A DNA stretch of 64,000 nt from the NCBI RefSeq assembly GCF_014268755.2, contig NZ_CP077093.1, forward strand, positions 3,274,001 through 3,338,000, read 5' to 3'. Position 1 is the stretch's first letter, and every line of letters begins with the position of its first letter. Made by a program: the position numbers and the translations under genes. The notes beneath the pieces were generated by a model that had not been told where the DNA came from, did no database searches, and was given only the letters and a program-made list of their open reading frames with translations. This document shows, piece by piece, positions 17,512 to 25,724 of the stretch. This stretch comes from Pseudomonas vanderleydeniana. Its GTDB lineage: Bacteria > Pseudomonadota > Gammaproteobacteria > Pseudomonadales > Pseudomonadaceae.

Positions 17512-17932
17512 GGTTTCATCGCCTGTGCATGCAAGCACCGCGCTAAGGTGTAGCAGTACTCAACAGCGGGTGATGGCCTTGAAGGAGCGAGTACTCGCCA
17601 AGCAGCGCGGAGGGGGAAGAGTGGATACATAGCGAGGCTCCTGAAAGAGAAGCCTCAAATACTCCCCAAGGGTTTGCAGCGTCGCAGCAGGAAAACTGGA
17701 TCAAGGTAAGCGCGATTGTTGCCGAATCAGGAGTAGAGTTTTCGTGCGGGCGATGCCAATGAACCTGAGGCGTGGCATCAGTGATCGGCCATCGCTCCAG
17801 CGTATGTTTCGCGTGAAAAGAGTGCTCAGGACGCAACGCGCGCAGACAGCGAAGTCCTGCCCCCCCCTGTATCTGTAGAAAGCGCCGCCACCGCCGATAC
17901 ACTCACGCCCAGATCCTTCGAGCCACTGCCCC
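17512..17932. other. 421-base gap at the right border of the ICE remnant
   Basis: No supported gene, repeat or tRNA. Probable junction between ICE-derived DNA and the following small genes. Confidence 0.3.
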
Positions 17933-18127
17933 ATGAACCTCTCCGACGCTGTTCTGATCCTGCTGCTGGCCGCCCGTATTCACGGCACGGACGAAGCGGT
18001 GCGGGCCTCAGCCAAGAGCTGCGTGAAGAAGCTGCCCCGGTCCAAGCGCGAGCTGATCTACAACGTGATCAACAGCCGCAGCCCCATGGAGCTGATCGCG
18101 CTCATGGCCGAGAACCTCGAGGATTGA
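17933..18127 (+). CDS. Small hypothetical protein (64 aa)
   Basis: MNLSDAVLILLLAARIHGTDEAVRAS followed by KKLPRSKRELIYNVINSRSPMELIALMAENLED. Fully helical and soluble, with Pseudomonas-like codon use. I believe similar short proteins occur elsewhere in the genus but cannot give a function. No operon partner within 100 bases. Confidence 0.55.
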   Translation: MNLSDAVLILLLAARIHGTDEAVRASAKSCVKKLPRSKRELIYNVINSRSPMELIALMAENLED

Positions 18128-18262
18128 AAGCACCTGCCGGGCGAATATCTGATCCGCCATGCAGCGCGATGATCGGTGTCAGGTGCTCGAAGAGGGGACC
18201 TATTGAGCATTTCAAGGACAGGCGGGTAGGCGCTCACTACCCGCATCAACGAGATTTCTGGA

Positions 18263-18778
18263 ATGAGTGATGCCTACACGGCCTACGAACATGCCAATCG
18301 CAATCAGGCAGAGATCGAAACCAGCAGCACCTGCGCCTGCGAAAGCCCGGCCATGGTGGCGGTTGTGGTAAATCCCAATGAGGGCAAGATCCGGATACCC
18401 GATTGCCAGTCGATCCTGGAGGTGCTTCGCCTGATCAGGCGTGGAGACCCCGAGTGGGCCGATCGCAGCGTTACGTTGTGCTTTCCTGGCCCAGCTGATG
18501 TCTGGGTGCTGGTCTACCCACGCTGGGAAAACAGTACCCCCTACTTTGACGTCCAATACACCCGTGACGAGCCCCCTCGCCAGGCGCTGGCCGGGCTGTT
18601 GGAGAGGTACCCGCAGTGCGCCGTTCTGGACTGGTCGCCCGGCCGACTGGCTTGCATCGAGGTCCTCGATGAAAGCCTGGAGACCCTCGCACAGATCATT
18701 CAGGACGTCGTTGAGGCGATCGGTGGCGAGCGCATCACGGCCATTGAGGCTTTCTACGAGCAAGCGGGCAGGGCGTAA
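18263..18778 (+). CDS. Hypothetical protein (171 aa)
   Basis: Not recognised. Soluble and acidic, with a mix of beta (VAVVVNPNEGKIRIP; DVWVLVYPRWENSTPYFDVQY) and helical segments at the end. Codon use is native-looking. The following gene starts about 55 bases downstream on the same strand and has a similar size class, so the pair may be co-transcribed. Placement between ICE remnants and a putative defence operon suggests accessory cargo. Confidence 0.6.
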   Translation: MSDAYTAYEHANRNQAEIETSSTCACESPAMVAVVVNPNEGKIRIPDCQSILEVLRLIRRGDPEWADRSVTLCFPGPADVWVLVYPRWENSTPYFDVQYTRDEPPRQALAGLLERYPQCAVLDWSPGRLACIEVLDESLETLAQIIQDVVEAIGGERITAIEAFYEQAGRA

Positions 18779-18832
18779 GCCGTTCAGTCGAGAACAACCC
18801 TTGTAATGACACCCCATGAGGAAGGTTTCAAC

Positions 18833-19231
18833 GTGAGCCTTGAGATGTTTTTGGAAGCCGATAGCGCACTCACCTTGCCGATCCTGGAGCAGGTTTTAGT
18901 TAAGGCGGGCGCGGAGGAAGTCTATTGGGAGGATGGCCTGCTGAAGGCCTACTTCACCTCAGGTATTTCAGTCTGGGCCGAGGAAAGGAACGAAGACTTC
19001 GAGCTCTACGCAGAGGATGCCAAGGGCATGGATTTTCCTGTCTCGGTGTACTGTAATCTCAGGATCAAAGGCCCCGAGCCGAAAGGTCATTCGAGCATGG
19101 AGGATCTGGACAACGTTGCCCAGGGCATCGCCCAAGCCTGCTCAGCATGCTTTGTGATCAGCTTCCAGTTCGAAACCACGGTGTACTGGCGGAACGCCGC
19201 CGGATTGCACCGCCAATGGACGCGAGGCTGA
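18833..19231 (+). CDS. Hypothetical acidic protein (about 132 aa), immunity-like in size and charge
   Basis: Starts VSLEMFLEADSALTLPILEQVLVKAGAEEVYWEDGLLKAYF with the GTG at 18833, which has GAGGAAGG seven bases upstream; an ATG at 18806 is possible. Strongly acidic, alpha/beta, soluble. I do not recognise a family. Small acidic orphan proteins in such positions are often toxin-immunity proteins, but there is no toxin next to it. Confidence 0.6.
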   Translation: MSLEMFLEADSALTLPILEQVLVKAGAEEVYWEDGLLKAYFTSGISVWAEERNEDFELYAEDAKGMDFPVSVYCNLRIKGPEPKGHSSMEDLDNVAQGIAQACSACFVISFQFETTVYWRNAAGLHRQWTRG

Positions 19232-19636
19232 TCACAACGGGATTCTCCTCGGGGACTTTGTCCACTTCATCCGCCAGCGCGACTGACCGTTCGGGCGGTG
19301 ATGTAGGCAGGTCCTTGTTTGGAGGGGAATACGATGTTGTCGCTCTTTGTGAGTGCCCACCTCTGGAGTGTATGAAACGGTTTCAAATTGAGTCATCAGG
19401 CGATGCTGGTAGCTACTGCTACTGCTCGAAAAAACGAAGGTGGTCCACTGGGCGAAGCGCTCCCCTGATCCTGAGGCGCAGCTCGTCACGGGCACACTGC
19501 TGACTAGATGGCTTTGAGAAAACACTCAACGTTGCTTGAATACCACCAAACGTTCGCTGTCGGACCCGCCAAGAAACTATTCGACGTGCTTGCCTGCTCG
19601 CTTTATAGTTCCGTTTAGTGGAACAGGTGTGACCGC
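19232..19636. other. 405-base gap upstream of the putative defence operon
   Basis: No gene supported. It holds a perfect 13-base palindrome, TGAAACGGTTTCA at 19373-19385 (LacI-family-operator-like but with no matching regulator nearby), and the inverted repeat next to the HTH gene. Confidence 0.35.
19608..19624. promoter_or_regulatory. Inverted repeat GTTCC-N7-GGAAC upstream of the HTH gene
   Basis: GTTCC at 19608-19612 and GGAAC at 19620-19624 lie 13 bases before the HTH gene's ATG. The position suits autorepression of the three-gene operon by its HTH protein. Confidence 0.45.
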
Positions 19637-19978
19637 ATGAGCGAATACGAAGTGAATGAGCACGGCGTTCCTCAGTATCCCAAGGGGCATGCTGGACGGC
19701 TGTTTGTGACCTTGGCCGCGATCGACCGCCTGGAGCGCGCGACGGCGACCAGTGTTGCAGCGTTGACGGGGCTCAGCAAAGGTAAGATCGACGACTACGT
19801 GCGAGTACTCAACGTGGAGTTTGGCACTCGTATTGTGAAACAAGGTCCCGAATTTCGAATTGAATCCTGGGGAGAGGTGTTGAAGCGAGCCGGTGTCAGA
19901 AAGGCGCTTCAGGCCTCCTTCGATGGGGCAAGACCGACGCTCACTCAAGCTCAGAATGATCGACAGGAAAGCTCATGA
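19637..19978 (+). CDS. Winged-helix/HTH protein of a putative defence operon (113 aa)
   Basis: An N-terminal HTH of IclR-like appearance (residues about 20-60: LFVTLAAIDRLERATATSVAALTGLSKGKIDDYVRVLN) is followed by a beta wing (TRIVKQGPEFRIESWG) and a polar tail. There is no effector domain, so it is a small DNA-binding protein. The stop overlaps the ATPase start (ATGA at 19975-19978). An inverted repeat directly upstream is a plausible operator, and by position it would be the operon's own regulator. Confidence 0.7.
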   Translation: MSEYEVNEHGVPQYPKGHAGRLFVTLAAIDRLERATATSVAALTGLSKGKIDDYVRVLNVEFGTRIVKQGPEFRIESWGEVLKRAGVRKALQASFDGARPTLTQAQNDRQESS

Positions 19979-21090
19979 ATATCAAGAAGCTGCACATAAA
20001 AGGCTTTAAGAGCTTGGCTGATTTTCAGCTCAAGGATGTCTCGCCGTTTCTGGTATTTGCCGGTGCCAATGGCTCTGGGAAAAGCAACATCGCCGATGCT
20101 CTGTCGTTCATGGGGGCTGTTGTTAAATTCGGTGCGTCACAGGCCAGAACTCAGTTCGGGGGCTTTTCTCAGATTCACTGTTACAAGTACCGCAAGGAAC
20201 TGCGCACCAGCATCAGTTTCTCCATGGAGGTTGAGCTGGATGGGAGCGTCCACGATTACAGCCTCACGATCCGCTCCCTGGACAAGAAACCCCAGTTGTC
20301 CGAGACGTTGAAAGTGGATGGCAAACTGTTGATCGACCGTCGTCCGGGCGCGGATTTGAAAGTCCAGATGGGCGAATCGACGGGGCTCCAAAGCCTGCCT
20401 GACTACCCGCAGGATCTGGCGGCTCTGATGCTGTTGGGACAGAGCCCACTTCGTGCGTTTTTGACCAACACCAAGGTGTTCCGTATTGATCCGATGGCCG
20501 CGAAGGAACCGGATAGTTCAACCACCGATACCACCGAGCTGGACACACAAGGCAAGAATGTTGCGTCGATGCTTACCGTCCTTGAGAAGGATCCTGATTT
20601 CAGGGATCAAGTCTTGGAATGGATGGAGCTGATCGTCCCTGGAATGGAAAGCCTCTCGACCGAGAAGCAGCGGTTGGATGGGTCGACGGTCATTACCTTC
20701 AAGGAGTCTGGAACAAAAACACGTTTTCCGGCAAAGCTGGTATCAGATGGCACGATCTATGTGCTGTGCATTCTGACTGCGGTGCTCAGTCGTACGAGCA
20801 AGACGGGCATTACCATCATCGAGGAGCCGGAACGCGGTATTCACCCCAAGGCCATTGGTGAGCTGGTGCAATTGATGCGCGACAGCGCCTCTGTCAAACA
20901 CCCCATTTTTCTGACCACGCACAGCGAGTCGATTGTCCGGAACCTGGAAACCCCAGAGCTGTATTTCGTCAGCAAGCAGGACGGTAAGACCCGCACACAA
21001 GCCGCTTCCAAAGCGGGAGTTAAGAAAGAGCAGATTCCGCTCGATACGGCCTGGCTGACCAACCTCTTTGATGGGGGGTTACCATGGTAA
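19975..21090 (+). CDS. SMC/OLD-like AAA ATPase of a putative defence operon
   Basis: 371 aa. Complete ABC/SMC-type ATPase: Walker A GANGSGKS (30-37), signature-like SDGT (257-260), Walker B IIEEPE (281-286) with the catalytic Glu, and an H-loop TTHSES (314-319). This is the AAA_21/AAA_15 type of OLD, PARIS AriA and RloA proteins. There is no fused Toprim domain; instead a separate DUF4276 protein is encoded seven bases overlapping its end. The paired layout suggests an ATPase sensor plus nuclease-like effector against phage. Function is inferred. Confidence 0.85.
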   Translation: MNIKKLHIKGFKSLADFQLKDVSPFLVFAGANGSGKSNIADALSFMGAVVKFGASQARTQFGGFSQIHCYKYRKELRTSISFSMEVELDGSVHDYSLTIRSLDKKPQLSETLKVDGKLLIDRRPGADLKVQMGESTGLQSLPDYPQDLAALMLLGQSPLRAFLTNTKVFRIDPMAAKEPDSSTTDTTELDTQGKNVASMLTVLEKDPDFRDQVLEWMELIVPGMESLSTEKQRLDGSTVITFKESGTKTRFPAKLVSDGTIYVLCILTAVLSRTSKTGITIIEEPERGIHPKAIGELVQLMRDSASVKHPIFLTTHSESIVRNLETPELYFVSKQDGKTRTQAASKAGVKKEQIPLDTAWLTNLFDGGLPW

Positions 21091-21653
21091 AGGCCGGTTT
21101 TATTGTGGAGGGCGCCAGCGAAAGAATCGTCGTTGAGTCCCAGGCGTTTAGAGCGCTATTGCAGTCCTGCGGCTACGAGTTGGTCACGCCAGTGGTCGAT
21201 GCGAACGGTGGTGGGAATCTGCTGCCCCATAACATCGAAGCGTTTCTTGACCGATTGGATGAGGCAGGGGCAGAGGAGGTTTTCATCCTCACCGACTTGG
21301 AGGATGAGCTTCATGTGCGAACCGTCAGGGACCGCGTTGCCCATCAGCGCGTCCGATTTGCGTTTGTCGCCGTCAAGGCCCTAGAGGCATGGTTCCTGGC
21401 TGACACCCAGGCCATGAACGCCTGGTTAAAGACCGATGATTTTTTTGAAGACACTCCCGAGCAAACAGCAGAAAAACCATGGGAGAGGGTCAAGCAGGTC
21501 GCGGCAGAGCGAGGTGCTCGAGGGCCTGGTAACAAAGTCGCCTTTGCCAAAAAAGCCGTCACACACTGGGGATTCAGCGTCGAGCACTCATCGGCTCACC
21601 CCTCCTGCCCCAGTGCACGGGAGCTGATTGAGTTCCTTCGCAGTACTGGGTGA
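21084..21653 (+). CDS. DUF4276 (Toprim-like) protein, putative effector partner of the ATPase
   Basis: 189 aa. It begins VKAGFIVEGASERIVV, the DUF4276 opening in which Glu9 and Glu13 occupy Toprim-like positions. It continues with the acidic motif TDLEDE (Asp71, Asp74) and the family's KALEAWFLAD (Glu101). DUF4276 belongs to the Toprim-like clan, as do the nuclease parts of OLD proteins and AriB of PARIS. The start lies within the ATPase gene, so expression is coupled. It is probably the nuclease/effector of the pair; metal-dependent cleavage is inference. Confidence 0.78.
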   Translation: MVKAGFIVEGASERIVVESQAFRALLQSCGYELVTPVVDANGGGNLLPHNIEAFLDRLDEAGAEEVFILTDLEDELHVRTVRDRVAHQRVRFAFVAVKALEAWFLADTQAMNAWLKTDDFFEDTPEQTAEKPWERVKQVAAERGARGPGNKVAFAKKAVTHWGFSVEHSSAHPSCPSARELIEFLRSTG

Positions 21654-21704
21654 GTACTGCGCCGTAGATCATTCAGATCGGGGCCCAAGTTGGTGTTTAC
21701 CGGC

Positions 21705-23348
21705 TTAGACCGCCATTGCGCGTTCGCGCAGCTCGCTGTTGAGGATGCGGTCGTTCTCGCTGTAGTCCACCGGGCAATCGATCACGTGCACGCCCGGGGT
21801 CTTGATGCAGTGCTCGAGCAGCGGCAGCAGGCCTTCGGCGCTTTCGACGCGGTGACCGTTGGCGCCATAGGCTTCGGCGTACTTGACGAAGTCCGGGTTG
21901 CCGTAGTCCAGGCCGAAGTCGGTGAAGCCCATGTTCGCCTGCTTCCAGCGGATCATGCCGTAGCCGTCGTCGCGCAGGACCACCACGGTCAGATTCATCT
22001 TCAGGCGTACCGCGGTTTCCAGTTCCTGGCTGTTCATCATGAAACCGCCGTCACCGCAGACCGACAGGATCGGCCGGTCTGGGTAGACCAGGTGCGCCGC
22101 CATCGCCGAGGGCAGGCCGGCGCCCATGGTCGCCAGGGCGTTGTCCAGCAGAACGGTGTTGGGCTTGTGGGCCTTGTAGTTGCGGGCGAACCAGATCTTG
22201 TAGATGCCGTTGTCCAGCGCGACGATGCCTTCGGACGGCAGCACGCGACGGATATCGGCCACCAGGCGCTGCGGGTAGACCGGGAAGCGGTTGTCGTCGG
22301 CGCCTTCGGCGATCTGCGCTTCGTTGGCCTCGCGGATCGCCATCAGGCGGCTGAAGTCCCAGTGCGGGTTGTCGCCCAGCGCTTCGCCGATCTGCCAGAC
22401 GGCGTTGGCGATGTCGCCGATCACTTCGATCTGCGGGAAGTACACCGCATCGACTTCGGCGGAGCGGAAGTTGATGTGAATGACTTCGGTACCGCCACGG
22501 ACCATGAAGAATGGCGGCTTCTCGATCACGTCGTGACCGATGTTGACGATCAGGTCGGCGGCCTCGACCGCGCGGTGGACGAAGTCACCGGAGGACAGCG
22601 CGGCGTTGCCGAGAAAGCGCGGGTGACGCTCGTCGACCACGCCCTTGCCCATCTGGGTGGTGATGAACGGGATGCCGGTCTGGTCGATCAGTTGCTTGAG
22701 CACCTTGGCGGTCATCTTGCGGTTGGCGCCGGCGCCGATCACCAGGATCGGGCTGCGGGCCTTCTGCAGTTTCTCGACGGCGGCCTCGACCGCCTTGTGC
22801 TCGGCCAGCGGACGGCGGTGCAGGCTCGGCGGGATCGGCATCGAGTCGGTCTGCTCGGCGGCGATGTCTTCCGGCAGTTCCAGGTGCACGGCGCCCGGCT
22901 TCTCTTCCTCGGCCAGACGGAAGGCTTCGCGCATGCGCGCCGGGATGTTGTCGGCCGAGGCGAACTGGTGGGTGTACTTGGTGATCGGGTCCATCATGCC
23001 GCAGACGTCGATGATCTGGAACCGGCCCTGCTTGGACTTCTTGATCGGCTTCTGGCCGGTGATCATCATCATCGGCATGCCGCCCAGGTAGGCGTAGGCG
23101 CTGGCGGTCACCAGGTTGGTGGCACCGGGGCCGAGGGTCGACAGGCTGACGCCGGTCTTGCCGGTCAGGCGGCCATAGGTGGCGGCCATGAAGCCGGCGG
23201 ACTGTTCATGACGGGTCAGGACCAGCTTGATCGGCGACTTGCGCAGCGACTCCAGCAGGTCGAGGTTTTCCTCGCCAGGAATGCCGAACACATACTCGAC
23301 ACCTTCGTTTTCCAGGCATTGCACAACGACATCGGCGGCCTTGGCCAT
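21705..23348 (-). CDS. ilvB: Acetolactate synthase large-subunit-type ThDP enzyme
   Basis: 547 aa with the three-domain ThDP fold: N-terminal Pyr domain with the catalytic Glu in RHEQSAGFMA, a central domain with IGAGANRKMTAKVL, and a C-terminal PP domain with the ThDP/Mg motif GDGGFMMNSQELETAVR...LRDDGYGM. Condenses pyruvate to acetolactate (valine/acetoin routes). I start at MAKAADVVV (23348); an ATG at 23372 is possible. No small regulatory subunit (ilvH) is adjacent, so it resembles stand-alone catabolic/IlvB-like enzymes. Codon use is strikingly biased to G/C third positions, implying high expression. The gene symbol is provisional. Confidence 0.85.
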   Translation of the reverse strand: MAKAADVVVQCLENEGVEYVFGIPGEENLDLLESLRKSPIKLVLTRHEQSAGFMAATYGRLTGKTGVSLSTLGPGATNLVTASAYAYLGGMPMMMITGQKPIKKSKQGRFQIIDVCGMMDPITKYTHQFASADNIPARMREAFRLAEEEKPGAVHLELPEDIAAEQTDSMPIPPSLHRRPLAEHKAVEAAVEKLQKARSPILVIGAGANRKMTAKVLKQLIDQTGIPFITTQMGKGVVDERHPRFLGNAALSSGDFVHRAVEAADLIVNIGHDVIEKPPFFMVRGGTEVIHINFRSAEVDAVYFPQIEVIGDIANAVWQIGEALGDNPHWDFSRLMAIREANEAQIAEGADDNRFPVYPQRLVADIRRVLPSEGIVALDNGIYKIWFARNYKAHKPNTVLLDNALATMGAGLPSAMAAHLVYPDRPILSVCGDGGFMMNSQELETAVRLKMNLTVVVLRDDGYGMIRWKQANMGFTDFGLDYGNPDFVKYAEAYGANGHRVESAEGLLPLLEHCIKTPGVHVIDCPVDYSENDRILNSELRERAMAV

Positions 23349-23411
23349 CTTGCTTATTACCTCAGTGATCACGGTTGGAAGCAGGTGAGACGCACCTGCA
23401 GGCGTTCGACC

Positions 23412-24137
23412 TCAGCGAGGTGCGCTGAGGTCTGTTTGTCCGCTGGCGAGTAACGCGCCTCGGACGAACCCCTCGGCAAGTCGTCGCTCGACGAAATCCC
23501 GTATATAGGCGGCTCCCGCATTACGGCCGCGAGGAACCGCGACTGCTTGGCGGATAGCGGTGAACGCTCCCTGTATTACCCGATAATTCGGGTTCTTGGC
23601 TGCGACTTGCTCCAGCGGTTGTCTTACGCCGGCGGCAGCATCCAGGCCTAGGTCCATGAAGAACTCTACAGCGCCCGCCGATGTTTCAACTCTGTGCAGC
23701 TCGGCATGTTGCAAGGTGCGTGACAGGTACAGGTCGTATGCCGCGCCGTTGCCTACCGCAAGCCGAAGTCCAGGTTGATCAAGGTCCTCGATCGTTGAAT
23801 AGGGGGCATCGGCTTTAACCAGATAGGTCCCCTCGATCAGAACGTAGGGTTCGCTGAAGCTGATCTGAGCGGCGCGGACAGGCTCGATAGCCAGGAAGGC
23901 GAGCGTCCATGCATTCTCCTCAAGTGCAGCGAATACCTTGCCGGCTGCGTCGTACGTGCGCAGCTCAAGACCTACGCCCAGTTCATCAGCCAGCGACTTG
24001 GCCAACGCTACAGACACTCCATGCGGCTCTCCGTCAGCGCCTGGCTGAGCCAGCACGGGATTACCGAAGTTGATCGCGGCACGCAGGATGCCATTGGGCG
24101 CCAGGTCGTTGAGGACCTGCTGGGCGATAGGGCTCAT
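23412..24137 (-). CDS. Family 3 periplasmic-binding-fold protein without signal peptide
   Basis: 241 aa of the SBP_bac_3 fold: NGILRAAINFGNPVLAQ, GVSVALAKSLADELGVGLELR, FLAIEPVRAAQISFSEPYVLIEGTYLV and LAVGNGAAYDLYLSR are the usual landmarks. GGAGAAGGC sits right before the ATG, and the protein starts MSPIAQQVLNDL with no signal sequence, so it is predicted cytoplasmic. No permease or ATPase is encoded nearby. It may be an enzyme built on this fold, or a binding protein that has lost export. It is the last gene of the lactonase/PrpF/AcnD strand block. Confidence 0.75.
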   Translation of the reverse strand: MSPIAQQVLNDLAPNGILRAAINFGNPVLAQPGADGEPHGVSVALAKSLADELGVGLELRTYDAAGKVFAALEENAWTLAFLAIEPVRAAQISFSEPYVLIEGTYLVKADAPYSTIEDLDQPGLRLAVGNGAAYDLYLSRTLQHAELHRVETSAGAVEFFMDLGLDAAAGVRQPLEQVAAKNPNYRVIQGAFTAIRQAVAVPRGRNAGAAYIRDFVERRLAEGFVRGALLASGQTDLSAPR

Positions 24138-24188
24138 GCCTTCTCCAGGGTTAGAAAATGGGGCGTGTCTAGGGCACGATCAGGCGGT

Positions 24189-24371
24189 TTAAAGCATCGA
24201 GCGATGCTTGGACTGGCCAGCACCGTCACGCAAATCGCGGTTGATGTTGAAGTTCGTCGTTTGCAAGGTGACCTTGCTGTCGTCGATAAAGCCATCCCCA
24301 TAGGCGGTAGGTGCGGCTAGGTAAGGAGTCGCGGCAAGAAGCTCGCAACCCATCTTGTTTTTGTTATGCAT
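24189..24371 (-). pseudogene. Truncated OprD-family outer-membrane porin
   Basis: The 60-codon frame starts with a signal-peptide-like MHNKNKMGCELLAATPYLAAPTAYG and continues GFIDDSKVTLQTTNFNINRDLRDGAGQSK. This is the highly recognisable N-terminus of OprD porins (EGFIEDSKATL...NFNRD...). It then diverges (HRSML) and stops, so roughly 85% of the roughly 420-residue barrel is missing. No continuation is found downstream. In P. aeruginosa the OprD relative OpdH takes up tricarboxylates, so a porin here would fit the neighbouring genes. Confidence 0.75.
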
Positions 24372-24432
24372 GTGCTACTCCGCGGGGTATAGGCGTGTCT
24401 CCCGGCACGCCAGGATCAGGAAACAGTGAGGT

Positions 24433-25653
24433 TCAGACGGTGCGGAAAACCAGGCAGACCGGGCTGCCGGTCTCGATCTGATGTTCCAGCAAAGTCAGTT
24501 CGCCTTTCGGGCTAATGGAGAAGGTCTTGATGTTGTCACTGTCTTCGTTGGCGACGAACAGGAAACGTCCGTTAGGGGAGGCCGTCATGAAGCGGGGCTT
24601 CTTGCCTTGGCTAGGTACGTTGCCGATCGGGTTGATCTTGCCGGTGGGCTGATCCACCGAAAAAATGGTCACGCTGTCATGCCCGCGATTGGAGGAGAAC
24701 AAATGTACTCCGTCCGGTGCCATGACCAGTGCTGCTGCACGGCTGTCCCCTACAAAGTCCTGAGGCAGGGCCGAGACCACCTGGAATGGAACCAGGGAGC
24801 CGTCGTTCTGGTTGTAGCGGTAGCTGGTGATTGTGCTGTCCAGCTCATTTACCACGTAGGCAAAAGAACCGGTGGGAGAGAACACTACATGCCGGGGGCC
24901 AGCACCTTCGCGTGCCTTGATTTCATGAGCCAGTTCAGGTTTCAGCGTACTCCCTTGCTGTTTCAAATCGAACACGAAGACTTTATCTAGCCCTTTGTCC
25001 GGCACCACCAGGTAACGACCCGATGGGTCGCGTGGGATCATGTGCGGGTGGGAGCTGGTCTGTTCGATCTTATGGGGGCCAGGGTTGCCCGGAAGGTCGT
25101 ATTTGCTGATGACCGGTTGCAGGCGGCCGTCTGTATCGAACGGCAGAATGACAATGCTGCCGGTGGCATAGTTGGCCACCGCGAGGAATTTGTTGCTTTT
25201 GTCCACGGTAAGGTGGACGGGGTTGTTCCCTTCGCAACTGACCGAGCTCACGTGGGTGAGCGTTCCGTTGCCTGGTTCGATCTGGAATGAGCTGACAATG
25301 GACTGATCACCATGCACGCAGAACAGCAAGCGTTGGGTTTGGTCGAGACATAAGAAGGAGGGGTTGTTCAGATCGCCGACGGTTTGAATAAGTTCGCAGC
25401 GACCTGTCTGTGGATCATGGCGATAAACCGTGATGCCTGCGCCGCGTGCGTTTCGCTCGCGAGTGGTTCTGGAACCCACATAGACCATTTGAGTTTTGTT
25501 CGAGTTGGCAGGCTGCATAGGGTTCTTCTCAGGTCCTGATTTGGCATCTGCCGCTCCCGCGCCGAGGCCCAGAAAGGTTGCCGCAGCGACGATGGAAGTT
25601 GAAGAGAGCAGCGTGCGTCGAGTAATGACGGGTGAACGCGGTGTTGGGCGCAT
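24433..25653 (-). CDS. Tat-exported seven-bladed beta-propeller lactonase
   Basis: 406 aa. The N-terminus ITRRTLLSSTSIVAAATFLGLGAGAADA has a twin-arginine and a hydrophobic core, indicating Tat export. The rest is the 6-phosphogluconolactonase-like (YbhE/Lactonase, PF10282) propeller, with repeated blades such as DPSGRYLVVPDKGLDKVFVFDL, SPTGSFAYVVNELDSTITSYRYN and SPNGRFLFVANEDSDNIKTFSI. Possible action is hydrolysis of a lactone in the periplasm. It lies 71 bases after prpF on the same strand and is probably co-transcribed. Confidence 0.85.
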   Translation of the reverse strand: MRPTPRSPVITRRTLLSSTSIVAAATFLGLGAGAADAKSGPEKNPMQPANSNKTQMVYVGSRTTRERNARGAGITVYRHDPQTGRCELIQTVGDLNNPSFLCLDQTQRLLFCVHGDQSIVSSFQIEPGNGTLTHVSSVSCEGNNPVHLTVDKSNKFLAVANYATGSIVILPFDTDGRLQPVISKYDLPGNPGPHKIEQTSSHPHMIPRDPSGRYLVVPDKGLDKVFVFDLKQQGSTLKPELAHEIKAREGAGPRHVVFSPTGSFAYVVNELDSTITSYRYNQNDGSLVPFQVVSALPQDFVGDSRAAALVMAPDGVHLFSSNRGHDSVTIFSVDQPTGKINPIGNVPSQGKKPRFMTASPNGRFLFVANEDSDNIKTFSISPKGELTLLEHQIETGSPVCLVFRTV

Positions 25654-25724
25654 AGCAAAATCTCATCGTTGTTTTTGTTGTGATGAGTACCGCCGACCTT
25701 CGCCGGTCGGCGGTAGCGGATCAA

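Noticed and set aside
19373..19385. Palindrome TGAAACGGTTTCA as a LacI-family operator
   Set aside because: No LacI-type regulator or sugar gene is near, so I mention it only in the gap description.
21690..23453. 587-codon open frame on the plus strand opposite acetolactate synthase
   Set aside because: Mirror of a strongly G/C-third-position-biased gene; composition is low-complexity (His/Asp/Gly/Arg-rich) and shows no family motifs.
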